64,000 nucleotides of DNA from TMP-86 sp031394735 (GCA_031394735.1 JANMXI010000308.1:100491-164490), one strand, 5' to 3'. Counted from the stretch's first letter, positions 1 to 8,608 are shown. Notes: generated by a model from the sequence alone, not told the origin. Program-made: numbers and translations.

Positions 1-57
1 GCAGGCAACAAAAATGGCAATCAAAAGACTCTCCATCGTGTGCCGGCCGGAGTTCAT
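1..57 (-). CDS. Partial CDS, N-terminus of a probable exported protein
   Basis: Reading leftward from an ATG at 57, 19 codons remain open to the window edge. They encode a short polar start followed by a hydrophobic run (SLLIAIFVAC), as in a signal peptide or first membrane segment. It begins 17 bases after the stop of the preceding leftward gene, so it could be the fourth gene of that operon. No good Shine-Dalgarno sequence is visible and the rest is outside the window, so both the gene and its start are tentative. Confidence 0.35.
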   Translation of the reverse strand, partial: MNSGRHTMESLLIAIFVAC

Positions 58-74
58 GGCGGGCCGAGCGACAG

Positions 75-470
75 CTAGGGGGAGGCAGTTGCGCGCAGCA
101 CGCAATCGACCTGCACGGTCTGCTTCGGCGCTGCGGGTCCCAATCGCTTGTTCAACCGCACCAGTTGAAACCCAGTCTTGAAGCACTTCAGCGTCACTTT
201 CTCCGGCACCATGTTGAGCGGTACATTGACGCGAAATCGTCCTTGCTCATCCGTGACGAACAGGAAGCTGACCTGTGGGTTGGCAACCATGATCGACGCG
301 CCCGGCAACAGGGCGCCCTTGTCATCCTTGGCCGATCCGAAATAGCGGATGCCGGGCAATTCGTCCGCGTTTGCCGGATTGTAAGCGTACTGCGCGTGGA
401 CGACGTGCAGGCCCATCGACGCGGCCACGGCGAACACACAGGCGAGGCGAGAATGGCTCGCGGTTGTCAT
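75..470 (-). CDS. Secreted carboxypeptidase-regulatory-like domain protein
   Basis: Protein of 131 aa with an N-terminal signal peptide of about 26 residues ending near VHAQ. The rest looks like a single carboxypeptidase-regulatory-like (transthyretin-like) beta-sandwich: the pattern DDKGALLPGASIMV, then TDEQGRFRVNVP, then a final strand with VDCVL. Such domains bind or scaffold and are not catalytic alone. The ATG at 470 overlaps the upstream stop as ATGA. The same kind of domain occurs at the N-termini of the two c-haem beta-propeller proteins at 20985-24763, hinting at a shared extracytoplasmic role. Exact function unknown. Confidence 0.7.
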   Translation of the reverse strand: MTTASHSRLACVFAVAASMGLHVVHAQYAYNPANADELPGIRYFGSAKDDKGALLPGASIMVANPQVSFLFVTDEQGRFRVNVPLNMVPEKVTLKCFKTGFQLVRLNKRLGPAAPKQTVQVDCVLRATASP

Positions 471-784
471 GCGAAGAATTTCCGCAACAGAAACACGCTG
501 CCCAGCATGGCGACGCACGGAAAGAGCCACAAGTAGTTTCTGAACAACTTGTCAATGATTTTGTCGGGAACGCAAATCGCCAACACGGTCGATGCGATGG
601 CGGCATTCGCGAGCAGCCCATACCAGGCCATGGCGGGGCCGGCATCGGCTAATGGCGGCTTCCCCCAACTTAGATTGCCGTGCATCGGGTAGTAGCGAAA
701 TAAGGGATAGTCCAGCGCAAACGCCAGCAGATACGCACAACAGAACACGATCAGAAACACCGACGCGGAAAATCTGACGTTCAT
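467..784 (-). CDS. Small integral membrane protein, unknown function
   Basis: Protein of 105 aa with about three hydrophobic segments: residues 5-25, roughly 50-71, and 84-100 (LWLFPCVAMLGSVFLL). It has no motif I recognise. The ATG at 784 overlaps the stop of the upstream membrane-protein gene (ATGA), and its own stop overlaps the next ATG, so three genes are translationally coupled. It is probably a partner of the larger membrane protein encoded just upstream. Nothing in the sequence shows an enzymatic role. Confidence 0.6.
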   Translation of the reverse strand: MNVRFSASVFLIVFCCAYLLAFALDYPLFRYYPMHGNLSWGKPPLADAGPAMAWYGLLANAAIASTVLAICVPDKIIDKLFRNYLWLFPCVAMLGSVFLLRKFFA

Positions 785-1242
785 CCCAGGCCCCTGATGT
801 TGTTCAACACATGGCCAACCAGAAAATCCCACCAGACGATGAATGCCAGGATGATCGTGATTGCGATTCGATCCCGGCGATACTCGGCGGCGGACGGTGT
901 CTGCCACGTGACAAAGTAAAATGGCAGCAGTCCGAGTCCGATGCCGGCGAAATGCTCCTTCAGTTCGAACAACCCGACAGCCCATCCCATCGACATTTCT
1001 TCGAAAGGAATCCTGACGTCCAGCCGATACGCGGGATACACCAGCGCCCCCAGCAAGACCTGCACCACATAGAGCGAGGTTACTGCAATCGTGAACGTAG
1101 ACTGGTTGACTGCGGAGTACCGGCTGATGAATCCGCTGCCGCGGTGTGCCCGACTGCGAAGCATGGACGTGGTTTGATGGGTCAGCGCCCCCAGCAAAGC
1201 GACACCGGCGAGCCCGTGCAGTATCAGTAGTAATGTCGTCAC
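781..1242 (-). CDS. Integral membrane protein, unknown function
   Basis: Protein of 153 aa with about four transmembrane segments, including LLLILHGLAGVALLGAL near the N-terminus and a C-terminal IILAFIVWWDFLVGHVL. His residues lie in or near the membrane segments (LILHG, GALTHQ, LVGHV), which could bind haem or a metal, but this is only suggestive. I chose the GTG at 1242 because a GGAGG sits at 1249-1253, seven bases upstream; a longer reading from 1302 lacks this. It is the first gene of a leftward operon whose promoter carries two copies of the regional 18-bp operator, linking it to the Baeyer-Villiger cluster. Confidence 0.65.
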   Translation of the reverse strand: MTTLLLILHGLAGVALLGALTHQTTSMLRSRAHRGSGFISRYSAVNQSTFTIAVTSLYVVQVLLGALVYPAYRLDVRIPFEEMSMGWAVGLFELKEHFAGIGLGLLPFYFVTWQTPSAAEYRRDRIAITIILAFIVWWDFLVGHVLNNIRGLG

Positions 1243-1301
1243 GGCAATCCTCCGCTCCCGCCACTGTATCGCTCGTCGTCGGAAATCACCACTGCCGCGC
1301 A

Positions 1302-1319
1302 ATCAACGAATATGTTGAC
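1302..1319. promoter_or_regulatory. Predicted operator, RTCAAC-N6-GTTGAY palindrome (site 1)
   Basis: ATCAACGAATATGTTGAC is an 18-bp inverted repeat with perfect TCAAC/GTTGA arms. It lies between the leftward membrane-protein operon and the rightward monooxygenase operon and is one of ten related sites in the first 23 kb. Binding protein inferred, not shown. Confidence 0.65.
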
Positions 1320-1323
1320 AAGA

Positions 1324-1352
1324 AGTATCCGGGTCTGCGAAGCTGCTGTCAA
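1324..1352 (-). promoter_or_regulatory. Predicted sigma-70 promoter of the leftward operon
   Basis: On the minus strand TTGACA (1352-1347) is followed after 17 bases by GATACT (1329-1324). The -35 box lies inside operator site 2, so binding there should block this promoter. Confidence 0.45.
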
Positions 1353-1365
1353 CGGTATAGTTGAA
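1348..1365. promoter_or_regulatory. Predicted operator (site 2)
   Basis: GTCAACGGTATAGTTGAA keeps both TCAAC and GTTGA arms. It is centred 46 bp from site 1 and overlaps the -35 element of the leftward promoter. It ends 30 bases before the GTG of the monooxygenase gene. Confidence 0.65.
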
Positions 1366-1395
1366 AAGCTTCGGAACTCCGGGGGAAGGTGTTCG

Positions 1396-3369
1396 GTGAA
1401 CAAGGAAAAAGCAGGCCTCGCCGCGCATTCCGCCGATCTGCAGGCAGCCGTTGAACTTGCCAACATCCCCACGCTGGCATGCCTGCTCGTCCATCTGACC
1501 GGCCAGATCCATTGGGTCCAGGGCCGATATATTCCGACGCGAACCCGCGGCCTTGATGATAACGACAGCGGTGGCCTGGACGCGGATGTTCAGGCGGAGA
1601 TCCGTCGTGCCGCTCTTGATGCGCTGCGCGATTGGTTTGCAGGCCAGCCTTTGGGGTTGGCCAATCCATCCGATGAGTTGCTGGTTCAGATGCTGGGAAT
1701 CTCGCTGGGTGAAACTATCCCACCGGAGTACGCCGGCATGATCCGGCATGAACTGGGTCTGGCCGAATCGGATGATACCCTCCCCGCACCCGGCGGCGAT
1801 GCCGCTGCTGCCGTCCCGGGAGTCAGGGCGCTGATCATCGGCGCCGGCATCTCCGGACTATGCGCTGCCATCAACCTCGCGCGCGCGGGCATTCCATACA
1901 CCATCGTCGAGCGTCACTCCCGTCTTGGGGGTGTCTGGCTCGAAAACCGCTACCCGGGTGCGGCCTGCGATGTGCCGAGTTATTTGTACTCGTTTTCCTT
2001 TGCCCCGCATGATTGGTCGCGCTTCTTCGCGGCGGGCGGGGAGATTCACGCGTACCTCGAGAAGGTGGCCAAGGATTTTGCCATCGAGCCCCATATCCGC
2101 TTCGGCGTCGAAGTGACCGAAGCGCGTTACGACGAGGTGACCGACGAATGGGTGGCAAGCTTAGTCACGCAGGATGGCAAGAAGCAGGCGCTGCGCGCCA
2201 ACATCCTGATCAGCGCGGTGGGCGCATTCAACAAGCCGCGGTTTCCCAACGTACCGGGACTGGCGGAGTTCCGCGGGCCCAGTCTGCACACGGCCCGCTG
2301 GCCGGTAGCGGGCGTGGATCTCAAGGGTCGCCGTGTCGTGGTCATCGGCAATGGCGCCAGTGCCATGCAGGTCGTGCCGGCGATCGCGGACGAGGTCGCA
2401 TCGTTGACCGTCATCCAGCGCTCGCCGCAGTGGGCGGCGCCGTTCGCTAAATTCAAACAGCCGGTGCCGTCCGCGTTGCAATGGTTGTTGCGTGAGATGC
2501 CTCTGTATCGGCTTTGGTACCGTCTGCGTCTGAGTTGGGCGTTCAACGACAAGCAATACCCCGCGTTGCAGAAGGACCCACTGTGGAAGGACCCGGCGCG
2601 CTCGGTCAACGCGATCAACGACTCGCATCGCCGTGGTCTGACCGCCTACATTGAATCTGAAATCGGCGCTGCGCGGCATCTGCTGCCGCAGGTGGTGCCG
2701 GGCTATCCACCGTTCGGCAAGCGCATGCTGTTGGATAATGGTTGGTTTCGAACCCTGACGCGTCCTCACGTTCATCTGGTGACGGGGGCCGTCACCCGCG
2801 TGTTGCCCGACCGGGTCGTCGCCAGCGATGGGACGGAGCACGAGGCGGACGTGCTGATCTGGGCGACCGGTTTTGACGTGGTGAACTTTCTGGCACCCAT
2901 GCGAGTGTTTGGCCGCGAAGGCCGTGAACTTCACCGCGACTGGGACGGAGACGATGCGCGCGCGTATCTCGGCACCGTCGTACCCGGGTACCCAAATTTC
3001 TTCTGTCTGTATGGGCCCAATACCCAGTTCGGCCATGGCGGCAGCCTGATCACCATCGTCGAACGGCAGATGCACTACGTCATGTCGGCGCTGCGGCAGA
3101 TGTTTGCGCGCGACATTGCGGCCATCGACGTGCGACGTGACATACACGACGCCTACAGCGCCAAGGTGGACAGCACGCATGAAAAAATGGTGTGGACGCA
3201 CCCGGGCATGGACACTTATTACCGTAACTCCAAGGGTCGCGTCGTCGTGAACAATCCGTTTCGAATCGTGGACTATTGGCAGATGTCCGAGCAGGCCAAC
3301 CTCAGTGAATTCGAGTTGACGCCACGTCGCGACGGTGCGTCCTCGCAGTCACAGAGGGTGCCGGCATGA
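1396..3369 (+). CDS. Type I Baeyer-Villiger monooxygenase, HAPMO-like
   Basis: FAD- and NADPH-dependent flavoprotein of 657 aa expected to insert oxygen beside a ketone carbonyl, giving an ester or lactone. The first FAD-binding motif GAGISG is near residue 149, and the family fingerprint FRGPSLHTARWP is at about 292-303, followed by the NADPH motif GNGASA. About 130 residues precede the first Rossmann fold and contain IPTLACLLVHLTGQ, resembling the N-terminal extension of 4-hydroxyacetophenone monooxygenase. The GTG at 1396 follows a GGGGGAAGG at 1381-1389; an in-frame ATG at 1312 lies inside operator site 1 and is rejected. It is first in a six-gene rightward operon. Family firm; substrate unknown, aryl or alicyclic ketones most likely. 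Confidence 0.9.
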   Translation: MNKEKAGLAAHSADLQAAVELANIPTLACLLVHLTGQIHWVQGRYIPTRTRGLDDNDSGGLDADVQAEIRRAALDALRDWFAGQPLGLANPSDELLVQMLGISLGETIPPEYAGMIRHELGLAESDDTLPAPGGDAAAAVPGVRALIIGAGISGLCAAINLARAGIPYTIVERHSRLGGVWLENRYPGAACDVPSYLYSFSFAPHDWSRFFAAGGEIHAYLEKVAKDFAIEPHIRFGVEVTEARYDEVTDEWVASLVTQDGKKQALRANILISAVGAFNKPRFPNVPGLAEFRGPSLHTARWPVAGVDLKGRRVVVIGNGASAMQVVPAIADEVASLTVIQRSPQWAAPFAKFKQPVPSALQWLLREMPLYRLWYRLRLSWAFNDKQYPALQKDPLWKDPARSVNAINDSHRRGLTAYIESEIGAARHLLPQVVPGYPPFGKRMLLDNGWFRTLTRPHVHLVTGAVTRVLPDRVVASDGTEHEADVLIWATGFDVVNFLAPMRVFGREGRELHRDWDGDDARAYLGTVVPGYPNFFCLYGPNTQFGHGGSLITIVERQMHYVMSALRQMFARDIAAIDVRRDIHDAYSAKVDSTHEKMVWTHPGMDTYYRNSKGRVVVNNPFRIVDYWQMSEQANLSEFELTPRRDGASSQSQRVPA

Positions 3370-4130
3370 CCGCCGACGTGCAGGTGGAGCAATCCGGCGC
3401 AACGCTTATCATTGCGATCAATCGTCCTGAGCGGCGCAATGCGGTGAATCGCTCGGTTTCGCTCGGCATTGCGGCGGCGCTCGACCGCCTGGATCAGGAT
3501 CCTGCCTTGCGAGTGGGCATCCTCACCGGCCGTGGTGGATTCTTCAGCTCAGGAATGGACTTGCGCGCCTTCCTCGCAGGAGAGCGTCCCGAATTGCCTG
3601 GTCGCGGATTCGGCGGATTGACCGAGGCGCCGCCGCGCAAGCCGCTGATCGCGGCCGTGGAGGGCTTCGCAGTTGCCGGTGGCTGTGAACTGGCATTGGC
3701 CTGTGACCTAATCGTTGCGGCGGAAAATTCCTTCTTTGGGTTGCCTGAGGTGCAGCGTGGACTGGTGGCGGGCTCCGGTGGACTGGTGCGGCTGCCGCGC
3801 CGCATCCCGGCGTCCATCGCCTTGGAATACGCGCTGACCGGTGACCGTCTGGAGGCGCCGGTGGCGCACCGCTGGGGTCTCGTGAACCGGCTGACGCCCA
3901 GCGGCGGTGCGCTCGCAGCGGCGGAAGAACTCGCGGCGCGCATCACGCGCAATGGCCCGCTCGCGGTGATCATGAGCAAGCGCATCGTCACGGAATCCGC
4001 CGCCTGGGCGCCGCACGAAGTGTGGGCAAAGCAGGCGCCGCTGGTCGAGGCCATCGTGGCATCAGAAGACGCGCGCGAAGGTGCGCTCGCCTTCACGGAA
4101 AAGCGCGAACCGCGCTGGCAGGGCCGCTGA
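3366..4130 (+). CDS. Enoyl-CoA hydratase/isomerase (crotonase family)
   Basis: Protein of 254 aa, normal for the family. It hydrates a 2-enoyl-CoA or does related CoA-thioester chemistry in the cytoplasm. The oxyanion-hole segments FSSGMDLRAF and AVAGGCELAL are present. Both usual catalytic glutamates appear to be kept, one in GGCEL and one in LPEVQRG. Its ATG overlaps the stop of the monooxygenase gene (ATGA). With the dehydrogenases and CoA ligase downstream it makes up a beta-oxidation-type set. Confidence 0.88.
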   Translation: MTADVQVEQSGATLIIAINRPERRNAVNRSVSLGIAAALDRLDQDPALRVGILTGRGGFFSSGMDLRAFLAGERPELPGRGFGGLTEAPPRKPLIAAVEGFAVAGGCELALACDLIVAAENSFFGLPEVQRGLVAGSGGLVRLPRRIPASIALEYALTGDRLEAPVAHRWGLVNRLTPSGGALAAAEELAARITRNGPLAVIMSKRIVTESAAWAPHEVWAKQAPLVEAIVASEDAREGALAFTEKREPRWQGR

Positions 4131-4156
4131 CAGCGCTTGGAGTTGAGGAGAATCAA

Positions 4157-4996
4157 ATGCAAACAATAGCAGTGGTGGGCGGCGGAACGATGGGAACGGG
4201 GATCGCATATGTGTCGGCATTCGCCGGACACTCGGTCACGGTCGTCGAACCCGATGAACAACGTGCCGCGGCCATGGCCAGCGCCTTGCAAGGCGCTGCA
4301 ACGGGAGCGGTCAAGCGCGGCAAGTTGAGTGAGACGGACGCCCGCGGTCTGCTCGAGCGCATTCGGCGTGTTCGCGCCGTGCCCGAACTGGCGTCCGGCT
4401 TGGACCTTGCCATCGAAACAGTGTCCGAGCGCGTCGAACTCAAACATCAAGTGCTGAAGCAGATCGCCGCACTGAACCCGGCGCTGATCGGCACCAACAC
4501 CAGTGCGCTGTCCATCGATCGTCTGGCAGCCGTGTTGCCTGCACCGGAGCGCTTCCTCGGCACGCATTTCTTCAACCCCGTATGGTCGTTCAAGCTGGTG
4601 GAGTTGATACGCGGCGCCGCCACTTCGGAGGCCGCGCTCGATCAGGCTCGGCGCTTCGTCGCCAGCATCGGCAAGGAATCGCTGGTCGTGCGCGACATTC
4701 CCGGGTTCGCCACCAGCCGCCTGGATCTGATTGCGAGCCTTGAGGCGATGCGCATGCTCGAAGGCGGCGTCGCCAGCGCCGAGGACATCGATCGCGCCGC
4801 CGTTCTCGCCTTCCAGCATCCGGTGGGACCGCTGCGGCTCAGCGACATCGTGGGCCTCGATGTGCGATTGGATATCGCCCGGGTACTGGAAGCAACTTAC
4901 GGTTCACGGTATGCGCCGCCGCAAATATTGATCGACAAAGTGGCTCGCAAGGAATTTGGTCAAAAAAGCGGTCAGGGCTTTTTCGCCTGGCCTTAA
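4157..4996 (+). CDS. 3-hydroxyacyl-CoA dehydrogenase
   Basis: Protein of 279 aa, the size of 3-hydroxybutyryl-CoA dehydrogenases. The N-terminal Rossmann motif is VVGGGTMGTGIA with an acidic residue (VVEPDE) ending the second strand, indicating NAD. The motif HFFNPVWSFKLVELI contains the catalytic His, and NTSALSI the conserved Ser/Asn region. The C-terminal helical domain follows (GPLRLSDIVGLD). The ATG at 4157 has GAGGAG at 4145-4150. It should oxidise the 3-hydroxyacyl-CoA made by the preceding hydratase to a 3-ketoacyl-CoA. No thiolase is encoded nearby. Confidence 0.9.
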   Translation: MQTIAVVGGGTMGTGIAYVSAFAGHSVTVVEPDEQRAAAMASALQGAATGAVKRGKLSETDARGLLERIRRVRAVPELASGLDLAIETVSERVELKHQVLKQIAALNPALIGTNTSALSIDRLAAVLPAPERFLGTHFFNPVWSFKLVELIRGAATSEAALDQARRFVASIGKESLVVRDIPGFATSRLDLIASLEAMRMLEGGVASAEDIDRAAVLAFQHPVGPLRLSDIVGLDVRLDIARVLEATYGSRYAPPQILIDKVARKEFGQKSGQGFFAWP

Positions 4997-5007
4997 AAGG
5001 AAGAGTG

Positions 5008-6186
5008 ATGAGCGTACATCCCATGTTTTCTTCGAATCTGGTCGACACTGCCGAACATCACGCAGAGTTGCGCGACAGTGTAGCGAAGCTCGCCGGGCGG
5101 TTTGGACGCCGCTACTTTCAGGATGTTGTCGCGCGCGGCGAGCAGCCACGCGAACTCTGGAAGGCATTGGCCGATGCCGGGTTTCTCGGCGCCTGCGTCG
5201 CCGAAGAATACGGCGGCAGTGGCGGGGGGCTGGGTGACCTCAACATCGTCATCGAGGAGACCGCGGCGCAGGGCTGTCCCTTGCTGTCGCTGGTGATCAT
5301 GTCGATTGTCGCCCCCATCCTGACCGCGCATGGTACCGAGCAGATGAAAAAGGACTGGCTGCCCGCGCTGTCGGGCGGCACGCGCAAGATGTGCTTCGCC
5401 ATCACCGAGCCGGATGCCGGTTCCAATACCCATCGCATCAAGACGGCCGCGCGGCGGGAAGGAAGCGGCTGGGTGTTGAACGGTGCCAAGTACTGGACCT
5501 CGGCCATCGATGAGTCCGACGCCGTGTTGGTGGTGGCGCGGGATGGTGAGCCGGACGAGCGTGGCCGCGCGCCGTTGTCGCTGTTCGTGCTGTCGACCAA
5601 GTCAGCCGGCATCACGTATCACCCGATCGATGCCGCATTGAAATCGCCGGAAAAGCAATTTACGGTGTTCTTCGACAACGTGAAAGTCCCGGAAGAGGCA
5701 TTGATCGGTCAGCGAGGGGCGGGGCTGCGGCAGGTGTTCGTCGGCCTGAATCCGGAGCGCGTGTCCGCTGCCGCCATCAACAACGGCATCGCGCGCTTTG
5801 CGCTGGCGAAGGCTGCGGAATACGCCGCCAGCCGCAAGGTGTGGAGCACACCGATCGGTGCGCATCAGGGCGTGGCGCACCCACTCGCGGAAAGTTTCAT
5901 CGGCGTGCAGTCCGCGCGTCTTTTGACCGCTCGCGCGGCGCAGCTTTACGATCTGGGACAGGACGCGGCGGAAGCCGCCAACATGGCGAAATTCCTCGCG
6001 GCGGAGACCTCGCTCAAAGCGCTGGATCAGGCGATTCAGGTGCACGGCGGCAATGGCTTGGCGCATGAGTATGGCCTGGCGGATCTGTGGTTCATCGCCC
6101 GGCTGCACAAGACGGCGCCGGTGAGCCGCGAGATGATCTTGAACCATGTGGCCCTGCACAGCCTTGGGTTGCCAAAGAGCTACTAG
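5008..6186 (+). CDS. Acyl-CoA dehydrogenase
   Basis: FAD enzyme of 392 aa introducing a 2,3-double bond into an acyl-CoA. The signature CFAITEPDAGSNTHRIK and a C-terminal VHGGNGLAHEYG are clear. The usual C-terminal segment with the catalytic base (YEGTSEIQR type) is absent; APVSREMILNHVALHSLGLP stands there instead, as in some FadE-type subfamilies, so the base may be placed differently. I chose ATG 5008 over the GTG at 5005 because AGGA at 4998-5001 is better spaced. It lies 11 bases after the hydroxyacyl-CoA dehydrogenase gene in the same operon. Confidence 0.88.
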   Translation: MSVHPMFSSNLVDTAEHHAELRDSVAKLAGRFGRRYFQDVVARGEQPRELWKALADAGFLGACVAEEYGGSGGGLGDLNIVIEETAAQGCPLLSLVIMSIVAPILTAHGTEQMKKDWLPALSGGTRKMCFAITEPDAGSNTHRIKTAARREGSGWVLNGAKYWTSAIDESDAVLVVARDGEPDERGRAPLSLFVLSTKSAGITYHPIDAALKSPEKQFTVFFDNVKVPEEALIGQRGAGLRQVFVGLNPERVSAAAINNGIARFALAKAAEYAASRKVWSTPIGAHQGVAHPLAESFIGVQSARLLTARAAQLYDLGQDAAEAANMAKFLAAETSLKALDQAIQVHGGNGLAHEYGLADLWFIARLHKTAPVSREMILNHVALHSLGLPKSY

Positions 6187-6224
6187 TCATGCGTGCGGGC
6201 GCCGCAAAGTGCGGGGAGGAGGGG

Positions 6225-7757
6225 GTGAGTTTCTGTCTCGCCCAGTTGCTGCGCAGACAGGCGGCCGCGCGTCCCGACGCGCCCTGTCTGTCGTTCGAAG
6301 GCCTTACCTTAAGTTTTAAGGAACTCGATGCGCGCAGCAATCGAGTCGCGCAGGCGCTGCTGGCGTCCGGCGTCAACGCCGGCGACAGGGTCGCCGTCAT
6401 CGCGCGCAATTCCCCGTTGTTCTACGAGTTGACCTTCGGCTGCGCCAAGATGGGCGCCATCCTGGTGCCGATTAATTGGCGCCTCTCGCTGCGGGAGATC
6501 ACCGGCATTCTCACCGACGCACAACCGGCGCTGGTGATTGCGGGCACTGAACAGGCGCCGCTCGTTCCAGAGCGGTTTGGGCAGGCCGGTCGTCATCTGG
6601 ATGCCGACACCCACTACGATGGCTGGCGGGATCGATGCGCTGCATTAGATCCGATGTGTCCGGCGTCGCCCGAGACAACCTTGCTGCTGCTGTACACCTC
6701 GGGTACCACCGGTCTGCCTAAAGGCGTTGAGATTTCGCATCGCAACTTGTCGTACACGGAGCGAATCGCGCGGGAGATCTGGGGATTCACTGTGCAGAGC
6801 GTGAATCTCGTGGCGATGCCGCTGTTTCACATCGGCGGATTGGGCTACGGCATGATGGCGCTCAGCCAGGGGGGTCACACCGTGCTGATGCAGCAACCCG
6901 TCCCGCAACCGGTGCTCGAGGCGATCCGTCGCTATGGCGTCACGCATGCCTTCTTCGTACCCACGGTCATCCAGTCACTGCTGGCGGTCGAGGGTGTGGA
7001 GGCGATGGGCCTGAAGAGCCTTGCGAGAATCATTTATGGCGCTGCGCCGATCAGCGAGACCTTGTTGTCCCGCGCTATCGAGGTGTTCGGCTGCGGTTTC
7101 AATCACGCCTATGGCATGACCGAGACCGCGGGCACCGTGGTGACACTGCAGCCCGAGGATCACGATCCGGGCGGTGAACACGCGGGCCGCCTGCGCTCCT
7201 GTGGCTTGCCGCTGCCCTGGGTCGAGCTCGGGTTGTTCGATCCTTCCACCGCGCAGCCCGTCGCGACGGGCGCCATCGGCGAGATCTGGATCCGCTCCGG
7301 AATGACCATGAAGGGCTATTGGAACAAGCCTGCGGAAACGGCCGCCACGCTGCGCGCCGATGGCTGGCTGCGCACCGGCGATGCGGCCAATCAGGATGAA
7401 CAGGGGTACGTCTACATCCGCGATCGTTTCAAGGACATGATCGTCTCCGGCGGTGAAAATGTGTTTCCGGCGGAAGTGGAGAATGTCATCAGCGAGCACC
7501 GGGGAATAGCCGAAGTAGCCGTCATCGGCGTGCCGCATGCGCGCTGGGGCGAGACGGTGAAAGCCGTGGTCGTGCTGCGGGCAGGCGCACAGTTGTCGCC
7601 GGCAGAACTGATTGCGTTCACGCGCGAGCGTCTGGCGCACTTCAAGTGTCCGACCAGTGTTGACATCCTGCAGACGCTTCCCAAGAGCGCATCGGGAAAG
7701 ATCTTGAAGCGCGAGCTGCGGGCGATGATCGTGCCGTCAGCGCAAGGCGCCCCTTGA
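6225..7757 (+). CDS. AMP-forming acyl-CoA synthetase
   Basis: Protein of 510 aa of the ANL superfamily, converting a carboxylic acid, ATP and CoA to acyl-CoA, AMP and PPi. Motifs in order: P-loop-like LLYTSGTTGLPKG, YGMTETAG, GWLRTGDAA, the hinge region KDMIVSGGENV, and the catalytic-lysine motif KSASGKILKR. I prefer the GTG at 6225, which directly follows a strong GGAGGAGGG; an ATG at 6189 with a weak ribosome site would add 12 residues. The enzyme probably activates the acid released after Baeyer-Villiger oxidation or side-chain trimming. Confidence 0.9.
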   Translation: MSFCLAQLLRRQAAARPDAPCLSFEGLTLSFKELDARSNRVAQALLASGVNAGDRVAVIARNSPLFYELTFGCAKMGAILVPINWRLSLREITGILTDAQPALVIAGTEQAPLVPERFGQAGRHLDADTHYDGWRDRCAALDPMCPASPETTLLLLYTSGTTGLPKGVEISHRNLSYTERIAREIWGFTVQSVNLVAMPLFHIGGLGYGMMALSQGGHTVLMQQPVPQPVLEAIRRYGVTHAFFVPTVIQSLLAVEGVEAMGLKSLARIIYGAAPISETLLSRAIEVFGCGFNHAYGMTETAGTVVTLQPEDHDPGGEHAGRLRSCGLPLPWVELGLFDPSTAQPVATGAIGEIWIRSGMTMKGYWNKPAETAATLRADGWLRTGDAANQDEQGYVYIRDRFKDMIVSGGENVFPAEVENVISEHRGIAEVAVIGVPHARWGETVKAVVVLRAGAQLSPAELIAFTRERLAHFKCPTSVDILQTLPKSASGKILKRELRAMIVPSAQGAP

Positions 7758-8575
7758 GCAGTCTGCCGCCCAACGCCGCGGCGATGGATCCGCTGGCTGC
7801 CTTGCTGCGCGGCTTTGCCGTGCGGTTCCTGACCTGCCAGGAATGGGAGGTGCTGCCGTTGGTCATGGCGCCTCACTACCAACTGAATGTGGGTGGCTTC
7901 CTCATCGAGGGGCGCGATGAACAATATCGCGGCGCGATGGTTGCGCAGTTCGAGCAATTTCCGGGACTGTGTGTGACCGTGCACGACGTGGTCTTGGGCG
8001 AGCAGGCCATTGCCATGCGCTTCACCGAGCATGGCGCGTCGCGGCGCGACGACGGGCGCCGCGCGGCATGGCAGGGCGTGTCCCTGTTTCGGATCGAGAA
8101 CGGCCATCTGTATCGCGGCTGGGCCGAGGAAGACTATATCGCGCGCAAACGGCAATTGCGCAGCGGCGTTTGCGATCACATCGAGGCGCCGCACCCTTCC
8201 CCGTGGGACAGCCGGATGGAAGGCGCGAATCCGGCCGCGGAGCAATGCGCCCGCGATTGGCTGAAGGGCACTGCGCTGCTGTCGTCCTCCTGCGGCGCAA
8301 TCACCGCAGGCGGCGCCGATCCTGAATTGGCCGGACTGATTGGCGACGTCACGGCCGAGGTCGATGAGCTGTTCAGTGCCGGAGATCGCGTGGCCTTTCA
8401 TGTGACCTGCCGCGGTACCTATGCCGGCGGATTTGCGGATGTCGAGGCGTCGCGTGTGGGGTCGCCGATTACAGTGCGTGCCGCCGGCATCGTGAGCGTT
8501 CATGCCGGAGAAGTGCGTAAAGCGCGCGTCGTCGCCGACCGCCTCGGCCTGTACCGCAGCCTGCTGCGGCGCTGA
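7754..8575 (+). CDS. Tandem SnoaL/NTF2-like domain protein
   Basis: Protein of 273 aa that looks like two NTF2-fold domains in series, residues about 12-145 and 150-270. The first contains the typical FRIENGHLYRGWAEEDY ending and the second AGIVSVHAGEVRKARVV. SnoaL-like proteins include ester cyclases, ketosteroid-isomerase relatives and hydrolases, so a CoA-ester or cyclic intermediate is a reasonable substrate class, but no reaction can be assigned. The TTG start overlaps the upstream stop as TTGA, implying coupled translation. An ATG ten codons later is an alternative. It ends the six-gene operon that begins at 1396. Confidence 0.65.
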   Translation: MSSLPPNAAAMDPLAALLRGFAVRFLTCQEWEVLPLVMAPHYQLNVGGFLIEGRDEQYRGAMVAQFEQFPGLCVTVHDVVLGEQAIAMRFTEHGASRRDDGRRAAWQGVSLFRIENGHLYRGWAEEDYIARKRQLRSGVCDHIEAPHPSPWDSRMEGANPAAEQCARDWLKGTALLSSSCGAITAGGADPELAGLIGDVTAEVDELFSAGDRVAFHVTCRGTYAGGFADVEASRVGSPITVRAAGIVSVHAGEVRKARVVADRLGLYRSLLRR

Positions 8576-8608
8576 TGCCTCAAGGCACGGCGGCGCCCTC
8601 GAGCAAAC

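Noticed and set aside
1312..1395. ATG at 1312 as start of the first monooxygenase
   Set aside because: It lies inside operator site 1 and has no ribosome site; the GTG at 1396 follows GGGGGAAGG.
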